Notes: a model not told the origin generated them from the sequence alone. A stretch of 64,000 bases of DNA from Pasteurella sp049941595 (GCA_049941595.1 JBNFNA010000003.1:1-64000); one strand, 5' to 3'; shown: positions 53,851 to 62,921, numbered from the stretch's first letter. Made by a program: numbers and translations.

Positions 53851-56367
53851 TTAGATCGTGCGTTTGATCTCGACCACTTCAAATACCTCGATTTGGTCAC
53901 CAACTTTTACATCGTTGTAGTTCTTCACGCCGATACCACATTCCATACCGTTACGTACTTCTGCGACGTCATCTTTAAAGCGACGTAATGATTCAAGTTC
54001 ACCTTCAAAAATGACCACATTATCACGTAATACACGGATTGGGTTGTTACGTTTCACGATACCTTCAGTCACCATACAACCTGCGATTGCACCAAATTTC
54101 GGATGACGGAATACATCACGTACTTCTGCAAGACCGATGATTTCTTGTTTGAATTCAGGTTGTAACATACCACTCATCGCTGCTTTAATTTCGTTTAACA
54201 GCTCATAAATGATTGAGTAATAACGTAAATCAATGCTTTCTGATTCGATAATACGACGTGCTGATGCATCTGCACGAACGTTAAAGCCAAGAACGATAGC
54301 ATTTGATGCTGCTGCTAATGTTGCATCAGTTTCAGTAATACCACCTACACCAGAACCTACCACTTTCACTTTTACTTCTGCAGTAGAAAGCTCGTTCAAT
54401 GATTGGCAAATAGCTTCCACAGAACCTTGTACGTCTGCTTTTACAATCACGTTCAATTCTGCCACATCGCCTTCTGCCATATTGGTAAACATATTTTCCA
54501 ATTTCGCTTTTTGTTGGCGAGCAAGTTTCACTTCACGGAATTTTCCTTGACGGTATAACGCTACTTCACGTGCTTTTTTCTCATCACGCACTACTGTTGC
54601 TTCATCACCCGCTGCTGGCACGCCTGAAAGACCCAATACCTCAACTGGAATTGATGGGCCTGCGCTTGCTACTTCTTTACCGTTTTCGTTACGCATTGCA
54701 CGTACACGTCCATATTCAAAACCACAAAGTACGATATCACCACGGTTCAATGTACCTGATTGAACAAGAATTGTTGCCACTGGGCCACGACCTTTATCAA
54801 GGTAAGATTCAATCACTACACCAGTTGCCATACCGTCTTTAACAGCTGTTAATTCAAGTACTTCTGATTGTAACAAAATCGCTTCAAGTAACTCATCAAC
54901 GCCCGTACCTTTTTTCGCAGATACATAAACGAATTGAGTGTCACCACCAAATTTCTCAGCAACCACTTCGTGTTGTAATAATTCAGTTTCTACGCGCTCT
55001 GGATTTGCTTCAGGTTTATCAATTTTGTTTACTGCTACAACAATTGGTACGCCAGCTGCTTTGGCGTGTTGAATAGCCTCGATTGTTTGTGGCATCACAC
55101 CATCATCTGCAGCAACAACAAGAACAACGATATCTGTTGCTTTTGCACCACGTGCACGCATTGAGGTAAATGCAGCGTGTCCTGGTGTATCTAAGAAGGT
55201 GATCATTTTGCCGTCTTCAGTTTCTACGTGGTATGCACCGATATGCTGAGTAATACCGCCTGCTTCGCCTGAAGCTACTTTCGCTTTACGAATGTAGTCA
55301 AGCAATGAGGTTTTACCGTGGTCAACGTGACCCATAATGGTCACAACTGGTGCACGAGTGACTAATTCCGCATCTACATCACGGTCGCTCATTACTGATT
55401 CTTCTAATTCGTTCTCTTTACGAATAATCACTTTGTGACCCATTTCTTCCGCAACAAGTTGCGCAGTTTCTTGGTCAATCACTTGGTTAATGGTTGCCAT
55501 TGCGCCCATTTTCATCATCGTTTTGATCACTTCTGTTGCTTTCACTGCCATTTTATTTGCCAGTTCAGCCACAGTAATGGTTTCACCAATCACCACATCG
55601 CGGTTAACCGCTTGTGCTGGTTTCGTGAAGGCTTGTTGTAATGCGCTACCTTTCTTCGCATTTTTGCCTTTACCATTTTTGCCATCTTTTTGATTACGAC
55701 GATTAGATTCACGTTCAGTTTTTGAGCTTTCATCTTCACGTCCGCCTTTTTTCGCTTTAGCAACTTTATTTTTGCCAACACGATTACGGCTTTCTTTGCG
55801 ACGTTCTTCTTCATCTTCAGCTTCACGTGCATAAGTCGATGTTAAGTGATAATCAGCATAATCATCACTTGAGCTAGATTCTGAATCATCAACGTTTAAT
55901 TCTGCATAGCGTTTTGCTTCTTCAGCGGCTTTACGAGCTTGCTCTTCTGCTTTTTGACGCGCTAATTCATCTGCTTTACGACGTAATTCTGCTTCTTCTG
56001 CACGACGTTTTTCTTTTTCTGCATCAACAACTTTATTAGAAGCTGCCGTATTTTGTGCTTTCTTCGCTTCTTCAAGTTTTTCAGCTTGTTTTGCTTTTTC
56101 GGCTTTCTCAGCTTCTAAGCGAGCTTTTTCTTCAGCTTCTTTTTTTGCTTTTTCCGCAGCTAATCTTTCTGCTTCTTGGATGGCTTTCAATTTTGCTTCT
56201 TCCGCTCTTTGTGCTGCATCTGTTGGCACAGTGCGTTTTTTACGTACTTCAACTTGTACTTCTTTTGCTTTACCGCCCGCAGTAGTACTTACTGTGGTTT
56301 TTGTTCTACGCTGTAAGCTCAGTTTTTTTGGGGCAGCCCCATCAGCTTTTTTTACATCTTCTGTCAT
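53851..56367 (-). CDS. infB: Translation initiation factor IF-2
   Basis: 838 residues. It brings initiator fMet-tRNA to the ribosome and hydrolyses GTP. A long charged N-terminal region full of Lys/Glu/Ala repeats (about 1-230) precedes the GTPase core with GHVDHGKTS (G1), DTPGHAAF (G3) and NKIDKPEANPE (G4), then the C-terminal tRNA-binding domains. The ATG at 56367 follows AGGAG. Internal starts giving shorter forms are known for infB, but I cannot place them with certainty. Third coding gene of the tRNA-fMet-rimP-nusA-infB operon. Confidence 0.97.
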   Translation of the reverse strand: MTEDVKKADGAAPKKLSLQRRTKTTVSTTAGGKAKEVQVEVRKKRTVPTDAAQRAEEAKLKAIQEAERLAAEKAKKEAEEKARLEAEKAEKAKQAEKLEEAKKAQNTAASNKVVDAEKEKRRAEEAELRRKADELARQKAEEQARKAAEEAKRYAELNVDDSESSSSDDYADYHLTSTYAREAEDEEERRKESRNRVGKNKVAKAKKGGREDESSKTERESNRRNQKDGKNGKGKNAKKGSALQQAFTKPAQAVNRDVVIGETITVAELANKMAVKATEVIKTMMKMGAMATINQVIDQETAQLVAEEMGHKVIIRKENELEESVMSDRDVDAELVTRAPVVTIMGHVDHGKTSLLDYIRKAKVASGEAGGITQHIGAYHVETEDGKMITFLDTPGHAAFTSMRARGAKATDIVVLVVAADDGVMPQTIEAIQHAKAAGVPIVVAVNKIDKPEANPERVETELLQHEVVAEKFGGDTQFVYVSAKKGTGVDELLEAILLQSEVLELTAVKDGMATGVVIESYLDKGRGPVATILVQSGTLNRGDIVLCGFEYGRVRAMRNENGKEVASAGPSIPVEVLGLSGVPAAGDEATVVRDEKKAREVALYRQGKFREVKLARQQKAKLENMFTNMAEGDVAELNVIVKADVQGSVEAICQSLNELSTAEVKVKVVGSGVGGITETDATLAAASNAIVLGFNVRADASARRIIESESIDLRYYSIIYELLNEIKAAMSGMLQPEFKQEIIGLAEVRDVFRHPKFGAIAGCMVTEGIVKRNNPIRVLRDNVVIFEGELESLRRFKDDVAEVRNGMECGIGVKNYNDVKVGDQIEVFEVVEIKRTI

Positions 56368-56384
56368 CTATTTCACTCCTCCAA

Positions 56385-57869
56385 TTACTCACTGAACCAA
56401 CAGATATTACGTGCAGCCATAATAAAGTCTGCTGCTTGTTCCGCTGTTAAATCTTCAATATCAGCTAAATCATCAACACCTTGCTCTGCAAGTTCTTCTA
56501 GAGTAGTAATGTTTTTCTCTGCTAATTTTAATGCGATATGACGGTTCATACCTTCTAATGCAAGTAAGCGGTCTTCGATATGTGCTTGTTTAAGCGCTTC
56601 TTCTTCCGCTAACGCTGCTGCAGTGATCGCATCTTTTGCACGTGCTTGTAACTCTTCAACCAGATCTTCATCTTCTAAACCATCAATTGATGTTAGTTCG
56701 CTAACGGAAACATACGCTAATTCTTCTAAGGTTGAGAAACCTTCTTCGATTAGGATATGCGCAAACTCTTCATCGATTTCTAAAGCATTCATAAATAATT
56801 TCAATACTTTATTATCTTCTGCTTGATGTTTTTGGTTAAGTTCATCGGTCGTCATTACATTTAATGTCCAACCAGTAAGCTGTGTTGCAAGACGCACGTT
56901 TTGACCGTTACGACCAATCGCTTGTGCTAAATTTGCAGATTCAACTGCAATATCCATTGAATGTGAATCTTCATCGACAACGATTGAACTCACATCCGCT
57001 GGTGCCATTGCATTAATCACGAATTGTGCGGGGTTATCATCCCAAAGCACGATATCCACACGCTCACCACCTAATTCATTAGTGATAGCTTGTACACGTG
57101 CACCACGCATACCTACGCAAGCACCTACCGGATCGATACGTTTGTCATTGCTTTTCACTGCAATTTTCGCACGAGAACCTGGGTCACGAGCTGCATTTTT
57201 GATTTCGATAAGCTCTTCACCGATTTCTGGTACTTCAATGCGGAATAACTCGATTAACATTTCAGGTTTCGCACGCGTTACGAATAATTGAGCGCCTTTA
57301 CTCTCTGGGCTCACTTTATAAAGTACGCCACGAACGCGATCACCAGGGCGGAAGTTTTCACGTGGAAGCATATCTTCACGCAACATCACCGCTTCAGCTT
57401 GTTGACCTAAATCTAAAACGATATTGTCACGGTTTACTTTTTTCACCGTACCCGTCACAATTTCGCCTTCTTGCGAACGGAACTGTTCAACGATTTTGTT
57501 GCGTTCAGCTTCACGAATTTTGGTGCTAATCACTTGACGTGCAGTTTGCATTGTAATGCGGTCAAATGCCACAGACTCGATTTGATCTTCAACATAATCA
57601 CCTAACTGCACATTTGGATCTTCAAATTGCGCAGCTTCTAATGTGATTTCTTTGGTTGGATTATTGACTTCTTCAACCACTAACCAACGACGGAAAGTAT
57701 CAAACTCACCGGTTTTGGTATTGATCACAACACGTACATCAATTTCTTGTTCGTATTTCTTTTTAGTGGATAGCGCTAATGCACTTTCTAGTGCTTCAAA
57801 AATCTTTTCACGTGGTAATAATTTCTCATTAGACACGGCTTCAGCAGCCAATAAAATCTCTTTACTCAT
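56385..57869 (-). CDS. nusA: Transcription termination/antitermination factor NusA
   Basis: 494 residues. It binds RNA polymerase and modulates pausing, termination and antitermination. An N-terminal polymerase-binding domain, an S1 domain (about 135-200, GEIVTGTVKKVNRDNIVLDLG), two KH domains with the GACVGMRGARVQAI and GRNGQNVRLA segments, and two acidic C-terminal repeats are visible. It is 17 bases from infB and 15 from rimP on the same strand. Confidence 0.97.
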   Translation of the reverse strand: MSKEILLAAEAVSNEKLLPREKIFEALESALALSTKKKYEQEIDVRVVINTKTGEFDTFRRWLVVEEVNNPTKEITLEAAQFEDPNVQLGDYVEDQIESVAFDRITMQTARQVISTKIREAERNKIVEQFRSQEGEIVTGTVKKVNRDNIVLDLGQQAEAVMLREDMLPRENFRPGDRVRGVLYKVSPESKGAQLFVTRAKPEMLIELFRIEVPEIGEELIEIKNAARDPGSRAKIAVKSNDKRIDPVGACVGMRGARVQAITNELGGERVDIVLWDDNPAQFVINAMAPADVSSIVVDEDSHSMDIAVESANLAQAIGRNGQNVRLATQLTGWTLNVMTTDELNQKHQAEDNKVLKLFMNALEIDEEFAHILIEEGFSTLEELAYVSVSELTSIDGLEDEDLVEELQARAKDAITAAALAEEEALKQAHIEDRLLALEGMNRHIALKLAEKNITTLEELAEQGVDDLADIEDLTAEQAADFIMAARNICWFSE

Positions 57870-57884
57870 TGCTCTATATGCTCC

Positions 57885-58340
57885 TTAGAATTTAGGAATA
57901 ATATTGGCTTTTTGAATATTGCCAAACACTAAAACTTGTTCTTGACCGTCAACAATTAAGGTCAACATATCATTTTCAATTTTTTCTAGCTTACCTTGCC
58001 ATTTACGACGATCCAATACAGGAATACGTAAATGCACAGCAATATCTTGACCGATATAGCGTTGGTACTGCTCTAAAGTAAACAAGGCACGATCTAAACC
58101 CGGTGAAGATACTTCGAGGTTATATTTATCTGCTATCGGATCTTCTACGTCTAAAATTGCGCTTACTTGACGACTTACATCTGCACAATCTTCCACGGTC
58201 ACGCCGCCTTCTTTATCAATATATAAACGAACTGTTAAAAATCGGCCTGAACGTTGGCATTCAATGCCCCATAGTTCACAACCCAAATCTTCAACAGAGC
58301 CTTGTAATAGATCTTGTAATTTTTGTTCTAACGTTGCCAA
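57885..58340 (-). CDS. rimP: Ribosome maturation factor RimP
   Basis: 151 residues. It helps assemble the 30S subunit. The N-terminal domain (TLEQKLQDLLQGSVEDLGCELWGIE) and the SSPGLDRALF motif match the family. The start is a TTG at 58340: the family begins with a short M-x-TLEQKL, no ATG is available at that place, and GAGGAG lies seven bases upstream. First coding gene of the operon headed by the initiator tRNA. Confidence 0.94.
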   Translation of the reverse strand: MATLEQKLQDLLQGSVEDLGCELWGIECQRSGRFLTVRLYIDKEGGVTVEDCADVSRQVSAILDVEDPIADKYNLEVSSPGLDRALFTLEQYQRYIGQDIAVHLRIPVLDRRKWQGKLEKIENDMLTLIVDGQEQVLVFGNIQKANIIPKF

Positions 58341-58453
58341 AAATTGTCTCCTCTAAATGTAGGATGTACAACACACATCAATAATTTGAATACATAGCAC
58401 TTACTGTGCTTGATACCACCCTACATCTCAATCTTGAATTTCAGACGTAAAAA

Positions 58454-58477
58454 AAGGACTTGGTTAGGCCAGTCCTT
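58454..58477 (-). terminator. Hairpin upstream of rimP
   Basis: AAGGACT..GG / CC..AGTCCTT stem followed on the minus strand by a T run. It is the second hairpin after the initiator tRNA and must be read through if rimP is co-transcribed with the tRNA. Confidence 0.7.
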
Positions 58478-58504
58478 ACATCAAAAACTCTGCGTTTAGA
58501 TATG

Positions 58505-58528
58505 AAAAAACCCCATTACTTGGGGCTT
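58505..58528 (-). terminator. Terminator just after the initiator tRNA
   Basis: On the minus strand AAGCCCC / GGGGTTTTTT with an AAGTAAT loop, 23 bases after the tRNA end; a typical intrinsic terminator. Confidence 0.8.
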
Positions 58529-58550
58529 CTTTACTAAACTATCTGTAAAG

Positions 58551-58627
58551 TGGTTGCGGGGGCCGGATTTGAACCGACGGCCTTCGGGTTATGAGCCCGA
58601 CGAGCTACCAAGCTGCTCCACCCCGCG
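58551..58627 (-). tRNA. Initiator tRNA-fMet (anticodon CAT)
   Basis: 77-nt tRNA with the initiator features: an unpaired C1-A72 at the acceptor end, three G-C pairs in the anticodon stem (GGG/CCC) around loop CTCATAA, and an encoded CCA. As in E. coli metY, it heads the rimP-nusA-infB operon. Confidence 0.97.
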
Positions 58628-58644
58628 TCCGAAATATGTGCTGT

Positions 58645-58672
58645 ATTATAAGGATTTTGTAAAAAATATCAA
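58645..58672 (-). promoter_or_regulatory. Promoter of the initiator tRNA / rimP-nusA-infB operon
   Basis: On the minus strand TTGATA (58667-58672), a 16-base spacer, and a perfect TATAAT (58645-58650), 17 bases before the tRNA. Confidence 0.75.
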
Positions 58673-58734
58673 GTTTTAATTCTGATATTTCCTGTTTTTT
58701 CAAAAATCCTAATAAATTTACCGCACTTTTTTAA

Positions 58735-58869
58735 TTAAAATCGAATACCAGTACCAACGCCTAGACCTACGCCAACACCACTGGAGCCACCACCTGCATT
58801 TACACTCGCGCCAACACTACAAGCTGAAACTATTGTACTAATAGCTAAAATCATCATTAACTTTTTCAT
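58735..58869 (-). CDS. Small glycine-rich lipoprotein
   Basis: 44 residues. A lipoprotein signal peptide (MKKLMMILAISTIVSAC) ends in a lipobox with the modified cysteine at residue 17. The mature part is short and rich in Gly, Ser and Val (GGGSSGVGVGLGVGTG). The start ATG overlaps the stop codon of the kinase-like gene as ATGA, and an AAGGGAAAG site lies upstream, so it is probably translated by coupling. The function is unknown. Confidence 0.72.
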   Translation of the reverse strand: MKKLMMILAISTIVSACSVGASVNAGGGSSGVGVGLGVGTGIRF

Positions 58870-59606
58870 CCTACTTTCCCTTCTTTCATCAAAAATGACA
58901 TATTCTCAAACAAGCGATAAATTGCAATTAAATCAGTCCTTGCAATTGGCTTGAATGGTAGCAAAAGATAATAAAGAAAGCGATATTTTTGCATCAAATG
59001 TAGCACTTGTTGCCAAATATAAGTGTCTGCTTGCTGTGCTAATTCACTGACTATGCGTTTTACTTCTATATCAGAAATGACTTTCGAACGACATAAACTA
59101 TGAATAAAAATAACAAGATCATAAACTTGTTTTTGTGCACTTGCTTCGTGATGTGTTTCTAAATCAATAAAGCGAATTTGTTTACCATTCCACGCCATAT
59201 CTCTGATTGCAGGGCGGCCGTGCACTAAGCCTTTTTGATGTAATGCTAATAAGGCTTTTAGACCTTCTGATAAAATATGCTGTTTCTCATTTTCTGGCAC
59301 TGCGGGATTTTCGACCCAATCGGCAAGTGTCGGTCCTGCATCTTTTAATACTAAAAAATCTTCACCGGTTAATAATAATTGAGGCACTGGGGCACCAGAT
59401 TTTGCAAAATTAATTAATGTATTGATTTCATTTTGAAAAGCTTTGTTAGGATTTGGTTTGATTAATCGCCAGCTCGTGCCTAATACTTCCGGCTGTTTAA
59501 GCCAAAAAAGATGCCCACCATACTCAAAAGAATGAATGCGTTTTCCTTTGTGAGTTTCAACAAGGTGATAAACATAATCTTCAAAAGAATGCTGACTTAA
59601 TTCCAT
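58866..59606 (-). CDS. Kinase-like protein (lipopolysaccharide kinase / RIO-like family)
   Basis: 246 residues. The fold resembles protein-kinase-like sugar kinases of the WaaP/KdkA group: a glycine-poor ATP region, an internal LVHGRPAIRDMAW segment in the place of the catalytic HxD loop, and RFIDLETH in the place of the metal-binding DFG/D-L-E. The catalytic aspartate after HG is replaced by arginine, so activity is uncertain; the aspartate in RDMAW may substitute. It overlaps a lipoprotein gene at its end. The substrate is unknown. Confidence 0.65.
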   Translation of the reverse strand: MELSQHSFEDYVYHLVETHKGKRIHSFEYGGHLFWLKQPEVLGTSWRLIKPNPNKAFQNEINTLINFAKSGAPVPQLLLTGEDFLVLKDAGPTLADWVENPAVPENEKQHILSEGLKALLALHQKGLVHGRPAIRDMAWNGKQIRFIDLETHHEASAQKQVYDLVIFIHSLCRSKVISDIEVKRIVSELAQQADTYIWQQVLHLMQKYRFLYYLLLPFKPIARTDLIAIYRLFENMSFLMKEGKVG

Positions 59607-59626
59607 TTTAATCTTACCTAAAAGAG

Positions 59627-59653
59627 AAAGTGCGGTTAAATTAACCGCACTTT
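59627..59653 (-). terminator. Perfect palindrome of paired uptake signals
   Basis: AAAGTGCGGTTAA directly facing TTAACCGCACTTT. It lies after the 59671-60360 lipoprotein gene and before the kinase-like gene. Confidence 0.8.
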
Positions 59654-59670
59654 ATAGAGATGATAAAAAA

Positions 59671-60360
59671 CTATTTTTTCATTAAACTTAATTTCGCAAC
59701 TTTATTCGCTGAAATTTGACAATTCATTTTATAGTATTGGTTACCATTTAAGCGAACTATTGCATCAATATGATTTGCGCTCACTACTGCATTTTCAGGG
59801 CTGCGGAATACACGTTGGGTTTGAGCAACTTGCTGAATTTTTGCGATACACAAATAATTCACTTTTGCTTGATCACCGGTTTTCAATCCCGCTGCACTAT
59901 TGTCTGCACGGTTATAGCTCATCATTTTATAAAGCTTAGCCCCTTTTGCAGATAATGCTGATTTTTTCTCAGCATTCACATCTTGGGTTTTGCCTTGTGA
60001 GTTAACAGCTAATACTTCGCCTTTTGCACCAAACTGATAAACACCTGATTTATCTTGAACTGCTAAAAGTTTACCTGCTTTATAGAAGAATTTACTTGAA
60101 CCTTCTGCATCTTGAACTTTAATTAATTCAGGTTGTGAACTTAAATAAGTCACATAATTGCTTTGGTTATGGGTATATTCAAACGTTTTTAACCCCATTG
60201 CTTGCTTTTCTAAACCGGCTAAATCAATACCTAACGCTTTGCTAACCGCAGGTGAAGTTGAAGCAGTTCCAGTTGAAGTCGTCATATCTGATAACGTACC
60301 ACAAGCAGATAATGCAAGTACTGAAGAAATTAAAATTGCTTTATTGATATATTGGCGCAT
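59671..60360 (-). CDS. Putative lipoprotein of unknown function
   Basis: 229 residues. A lipoprotein signal peptide ends in LSAC with the modified cysteine near residue 20, then a Thr/Ser-rich stretch. The mature domain contains YVTYLSSQPELIKVQDAEG and a C-terminal VRLNGNQYYKMNC segment; two further cysteines could form a disulfide. I do not recognise the family. The ATG at 60360 follows AAGGAAA; an upstream in-frame start at 60396 is unsupported. It lies between nagK and the kinase-like gene. Confidence 0.8.
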   Translation of the reverse strand: MRQYINKAILISSVLALSACGTLSDMTTSTGTASTSPAVSKALGIDLAGLEKQAMGLKTFEYTHNQSNYVTYLSSQPELIKVQDAEGSSKFFYKAGKLLAVQDKSGVYQFGAKGEVLAVNSQGKTQDVNAEKKSALSAKGAKLYKMMSYNRADNSAAGLKTGDQAKVNYLCIAKIQQVAQTQRVFRSPENAVVSANHIDAIVRLNGNQYYKMNCQISANKVAKLSLMKK

Positions 60361-60381
60361 AAAGTTTCCTTGAATAAATAA

Positions 60382-60454
60382 AAAGTGCGGTGCCATTTTA
60401 ACTAATTTTATTCTTATTTTGAATAAAATTTCGTCTTTTAATGCACCGCTCTTT
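60382..60454 (-). terminator. Nested palindromes after nagK
   Basis: An outer imperfect pair (AAAGTGCGGTGC with GCACCGCTCTTT, one arm an uptake signal) encloses a perfect 10-bp inner stem AATTTTATTC / GAATAAAATT (60404-60430). Probably the terminator of nagK, of unusual nested form. Confidence 0.5.
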
Positions 60455-60490
60455 TATAGCTCAATCATTTTAAATAAGCAAATTCTTTTC

Positions 60491-61405
60491 TTATTTCTTC
60501 AAGAATAATGCCGCTGCGCCTCTTACACCACCAGAATCGCCATATTTTGCTTTCTTAATTAAAGGCACTTGCGCACTGCGCATTAGGTGAGCTGGTAAGG
60601 CTTTTGGTAAGGCTTCATATAAGTAATCAAAGTTAGATAAGCCACCACCTAATACTACAACGTGTGGATCTAAAATAGTAATGATGTTGCCAATAGAAAT
60701 TGCGCAAAGCTCAATGAAAAGTTCAACAAATTTCACCGCAGTTTCATCGCCTGCATAAAAACGTTGAATCACTTCTTTCGCACTTAATGCTTCGCCTTGT
60801 AAATCACGATACAACATTTCAAAACCACGTCCAGATAAATAAGTATCTAAACACGCTTTGTTACCACACCCACATTCATAAATTGGCGCTTTATCCCAAC
60901 CTAATAATTGAAGTGCGTGATAGTTCAATTGGATATGTCCTAATTCCCCCGCCATACCGACTTGACCCGAGTGAACCTGACCATCAAAAATCAAGCCACC
61001 ACCAAACCCAGTACCTAAAATTAGCCCTAATACGCTTGGATAATCTTTATTTTCTTCATCCCAAGCTTCTGATAGCGCAAAGCAGTTCGCATCATTTTCA
61101 GCACGAACTTCGCGGTCTAACAACGCAGAAAGATCTTTGATAATTGGTTTATTATCTGCTGCACGAATATTGGCGATTTCTGCCAAACCTGTGGTGTGGT
61201 TCACAAACCCTGGAATACCAATCCCCACCGAACCACGACAATTAAACATTTTGTCAGCTTTATGCACTAAGCCAACAATTACATTCAGCCATTCGTCATA
61301 ACTTTCTTTCGGTGTATCTACACGCTCGCTGTGTAGTTTTTCAAGTTTTTCATTAAACACCGCAAGCTCAATTTTTGTACCGCCAATATCAAATCCGTAT
61401 AACAT
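60491..61405 (-). CDS. nagK: N-acetylglucosamine kinase (ROK family)
   Basis: 304 residues. It phosphorylates GlcNAc freed from murein or taken up, giving GlcNAc-6-phosphate for NagA. The ATP motif GFDIGGTKIELAV, the catalytic NDANCFAL, GELGHIQ and the zinc-binding CGCGNKACLDTYLSG are visible; length equals E. coli NagK (about 303). The ATG at 61405 follows GAGGT. It is far from nagBA and nagE in the window but in the same pathway. Confidence 0.92.
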   Translation of the reverse strand: MLYGFDIGGTKIELAVFNEKLEKLHSERVDTPKESYDEWLNVIVGLVHKADKMFNCRGSVGIGIPGFVNHTTGLAEIANIRAADNKPIIKDLSALLDREVRAENDANCFALSEAWDEENKDYPSVLGLILGTGFGGGLIFDGQVHSGQVGMAGELGHIQLNYHALQLLGWDKAPIYECGCGNKACLDTYLSGRGFEMLYRDLQGEALSAKEVIQRFYAGDETAVKFVELFIELCAISIGNIITILDPHVVVLGGGLSNFDYLYEALPKALPAHLMRSAQVPLIKKAKYGDSGGVRGAAALFLKK

Positions 61406-61438
61406 TGTTACCTCACTGTTCAAAAAATAATGCTGATT

Positions 61439-62182
61439 TTAACCGCACTGTGATGTGCAATTATTGATAAAAATCGTCTTTTTCTGTAAAAACCGAAAAA
61501 TTGCGATATGAACAACAAAAGAAAGTAATACGCTCACAAATAAATCAATTGGATAATGCATTCCAAAGCGTAATCGGCTAAACAGCATCAGCACCGACCA
61601 AATCGCTACTGTTGCCACTAGCACTTTTGCGCCTGTTGAGCGTAAGCCTAATAATTGTGTAAAACCCACTACGAGGAATAACCAACCAGCGGCAAAAATC
61701 GTATGACCAGAAGGGAAAGAATAACCCACTTCTTTTTCATAATGATTTTTTAACCAACTTGGAATATTGGATTGGGTTTGTAAGAAATTTTGTAAAAATA
61801 ACGAACGTTGTTGACGCTCTTGTTGATAAAACACTTCGGGACTAATTTGCGCTTGTTCTGCCACGTAAGTCACATAAGGGCGAGGTTCGGTGAAAATATT
61901 TTTTAATCCACTTTTGATCCCTTGAGTCAAAATCACAGAAAATGCCATTACCGCAACTGCTTTCACCCACAGTTTTTTATCCGAAAAGAAAGGATAAAAA
62001 CACAGTGCCAATACACCACAGGTGATGATCGCATAAGGCACGCTACCGCTTTCCGTTAAAAAATACAGTGCGTAATCCAAATTTGTCATTACATCGTTTG
62101 CATTCCATTGCCACGCAAAAATCCAAGCAAAAAAAGGGACAATACAAAGTAATAAGGTATATAATGACAATCTTTTTAACAT
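61439..62182 (-). CDS. pgpB: PAP2-family phosphatase (phosphatidylglycerophosphatase B type)
   Basis: 247 residues with about six membrane segments. The three catalytic motifs of the PAP2 family are present: KNIFTEPRP, PSGH and SRLRFGMHYPID. It hydrolyses phosphatidylglycerophosphate and probably undecaprenyl diphosphate at the membrane. I chose the ATG at 62182 (MLKRLSLYTLL) by comparison with known PgpB starts; ATG at 62194 is also open. It is divergent from ribA, an arrangement known in Haemophilus. Confidence 0.88.
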   Translation of the reverse strand: MLKRLSLYTLLLCIVPFFAWIFAWQWNANDVMTNLDYALYFLTESGSVPYAIITCGVLALCFYPFFSDKKLWVKAVAVMAFSVILTQGIKSGLKNIFTEPRPYVTYVAEQAQISPEVFYQQERQQRSLFLQNFLQTQSNIPSWLKNHYEKEVGYSFPSGHTIFAAGWLFLVVGFTQLLGLRSTGAKVLVATVAIWSVLMLFSRLRFGMHYPIDLFVSVLLSFVVHIAIFRFLQKKTIFINNCTSQCG

Positions 62183-62257
62183 ATTCGTAACCATAAAGTT
62201 GATAATCTGTAGAAAGCGTATTCTATCAGAGAACATACAAAAGCATAAGGATTGATT

Positions 62258-62911
62258 ATGGCAAAAATTCAACGTGTCACAGAAGCCAATTTACCAACCG
62301 AATTTGGTATTTTTCGAATTGTTGGCTTTGAATTTCCTGACACAAAAAAAGAACACGTAGCCTTAGTATTAGGTGATGTAAGCAATAGTGATGAACCTGT
62401 TCTCGCACGAATTCACTCTGAATGTTTAACGGGTGATGCTTTACATAGCTTAAAATGCGATTGTGGTTTCCAACTTGCGGCAGCACTACGTCAAATCAGC
62501 CAAGAAGGCCGCGGTGTTTTAATTTATCATAGAGAAGAAGGTCGTGGCATCGGTTTGATTAATAAAATCCGCGCTTATTCATTGCAAGATCAAGGTATGG
62601 ATACGATCGAGGCGAACTTAGCACTTGGTTTTGCTGCTGATGAACGTAACTTTGATGTTTGTGCAGATATGTTTGATTTACTCGGCGTGAAAAAAGTGCG
62701 TTTATTAACCAACAACCCGAACAAAATTGAAACAATGAAAAAAGCGGGTATCAATGTGGTTGAGCGTGTTGCCTTAAATGTGGGTGAAAACCGCTACAAT
62801 ACAGAATATTTAGACACTAAAGCCAAAAAAATGGGGCATTTTATTGTGCATAATGATCAAAAACATTTATTGGAATGTCCTTACTGCAACGAAGAAGTAC
62901 CACGAAAATAA
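62258..62911 (+). CDS. ribA: GTP cyclohydrolase II
   Basis: 217 residues. It opens GTP in the first step of riboflavin synthesis. The zinc-binding cysteines are in ECLTGDALHSLKCDCG, and YHREEGRGIGLINKIRAY and LLTNNPNKIE are family blocks. The ATG at 62258 follows AAGGA. No FMN riboswitch is visible upstream; the promoter must lie in the short gap to pgpB. Confidence 0.95.
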   Translation: MAKIQRVTEANLPTEFGIFRIVGFEFPDTKKEHVALVLGDVSNSDEPVLARIHSECLTGDALHSLKCDCGFQLAAALRQISQEGRGVLIYHREEGRGIGLINKIRAYSLQDQGMDTIEANLALGFAADERNFDVCADMFDLLGVKKVRLLTNNPNKIETMKKAGINVVERVALNVGENRYNTEYLDTKAKKMGHFIVHNDQKHLLECPYCNEEVPRK

Positions 62912-62921
62912 AAGACGCCAT

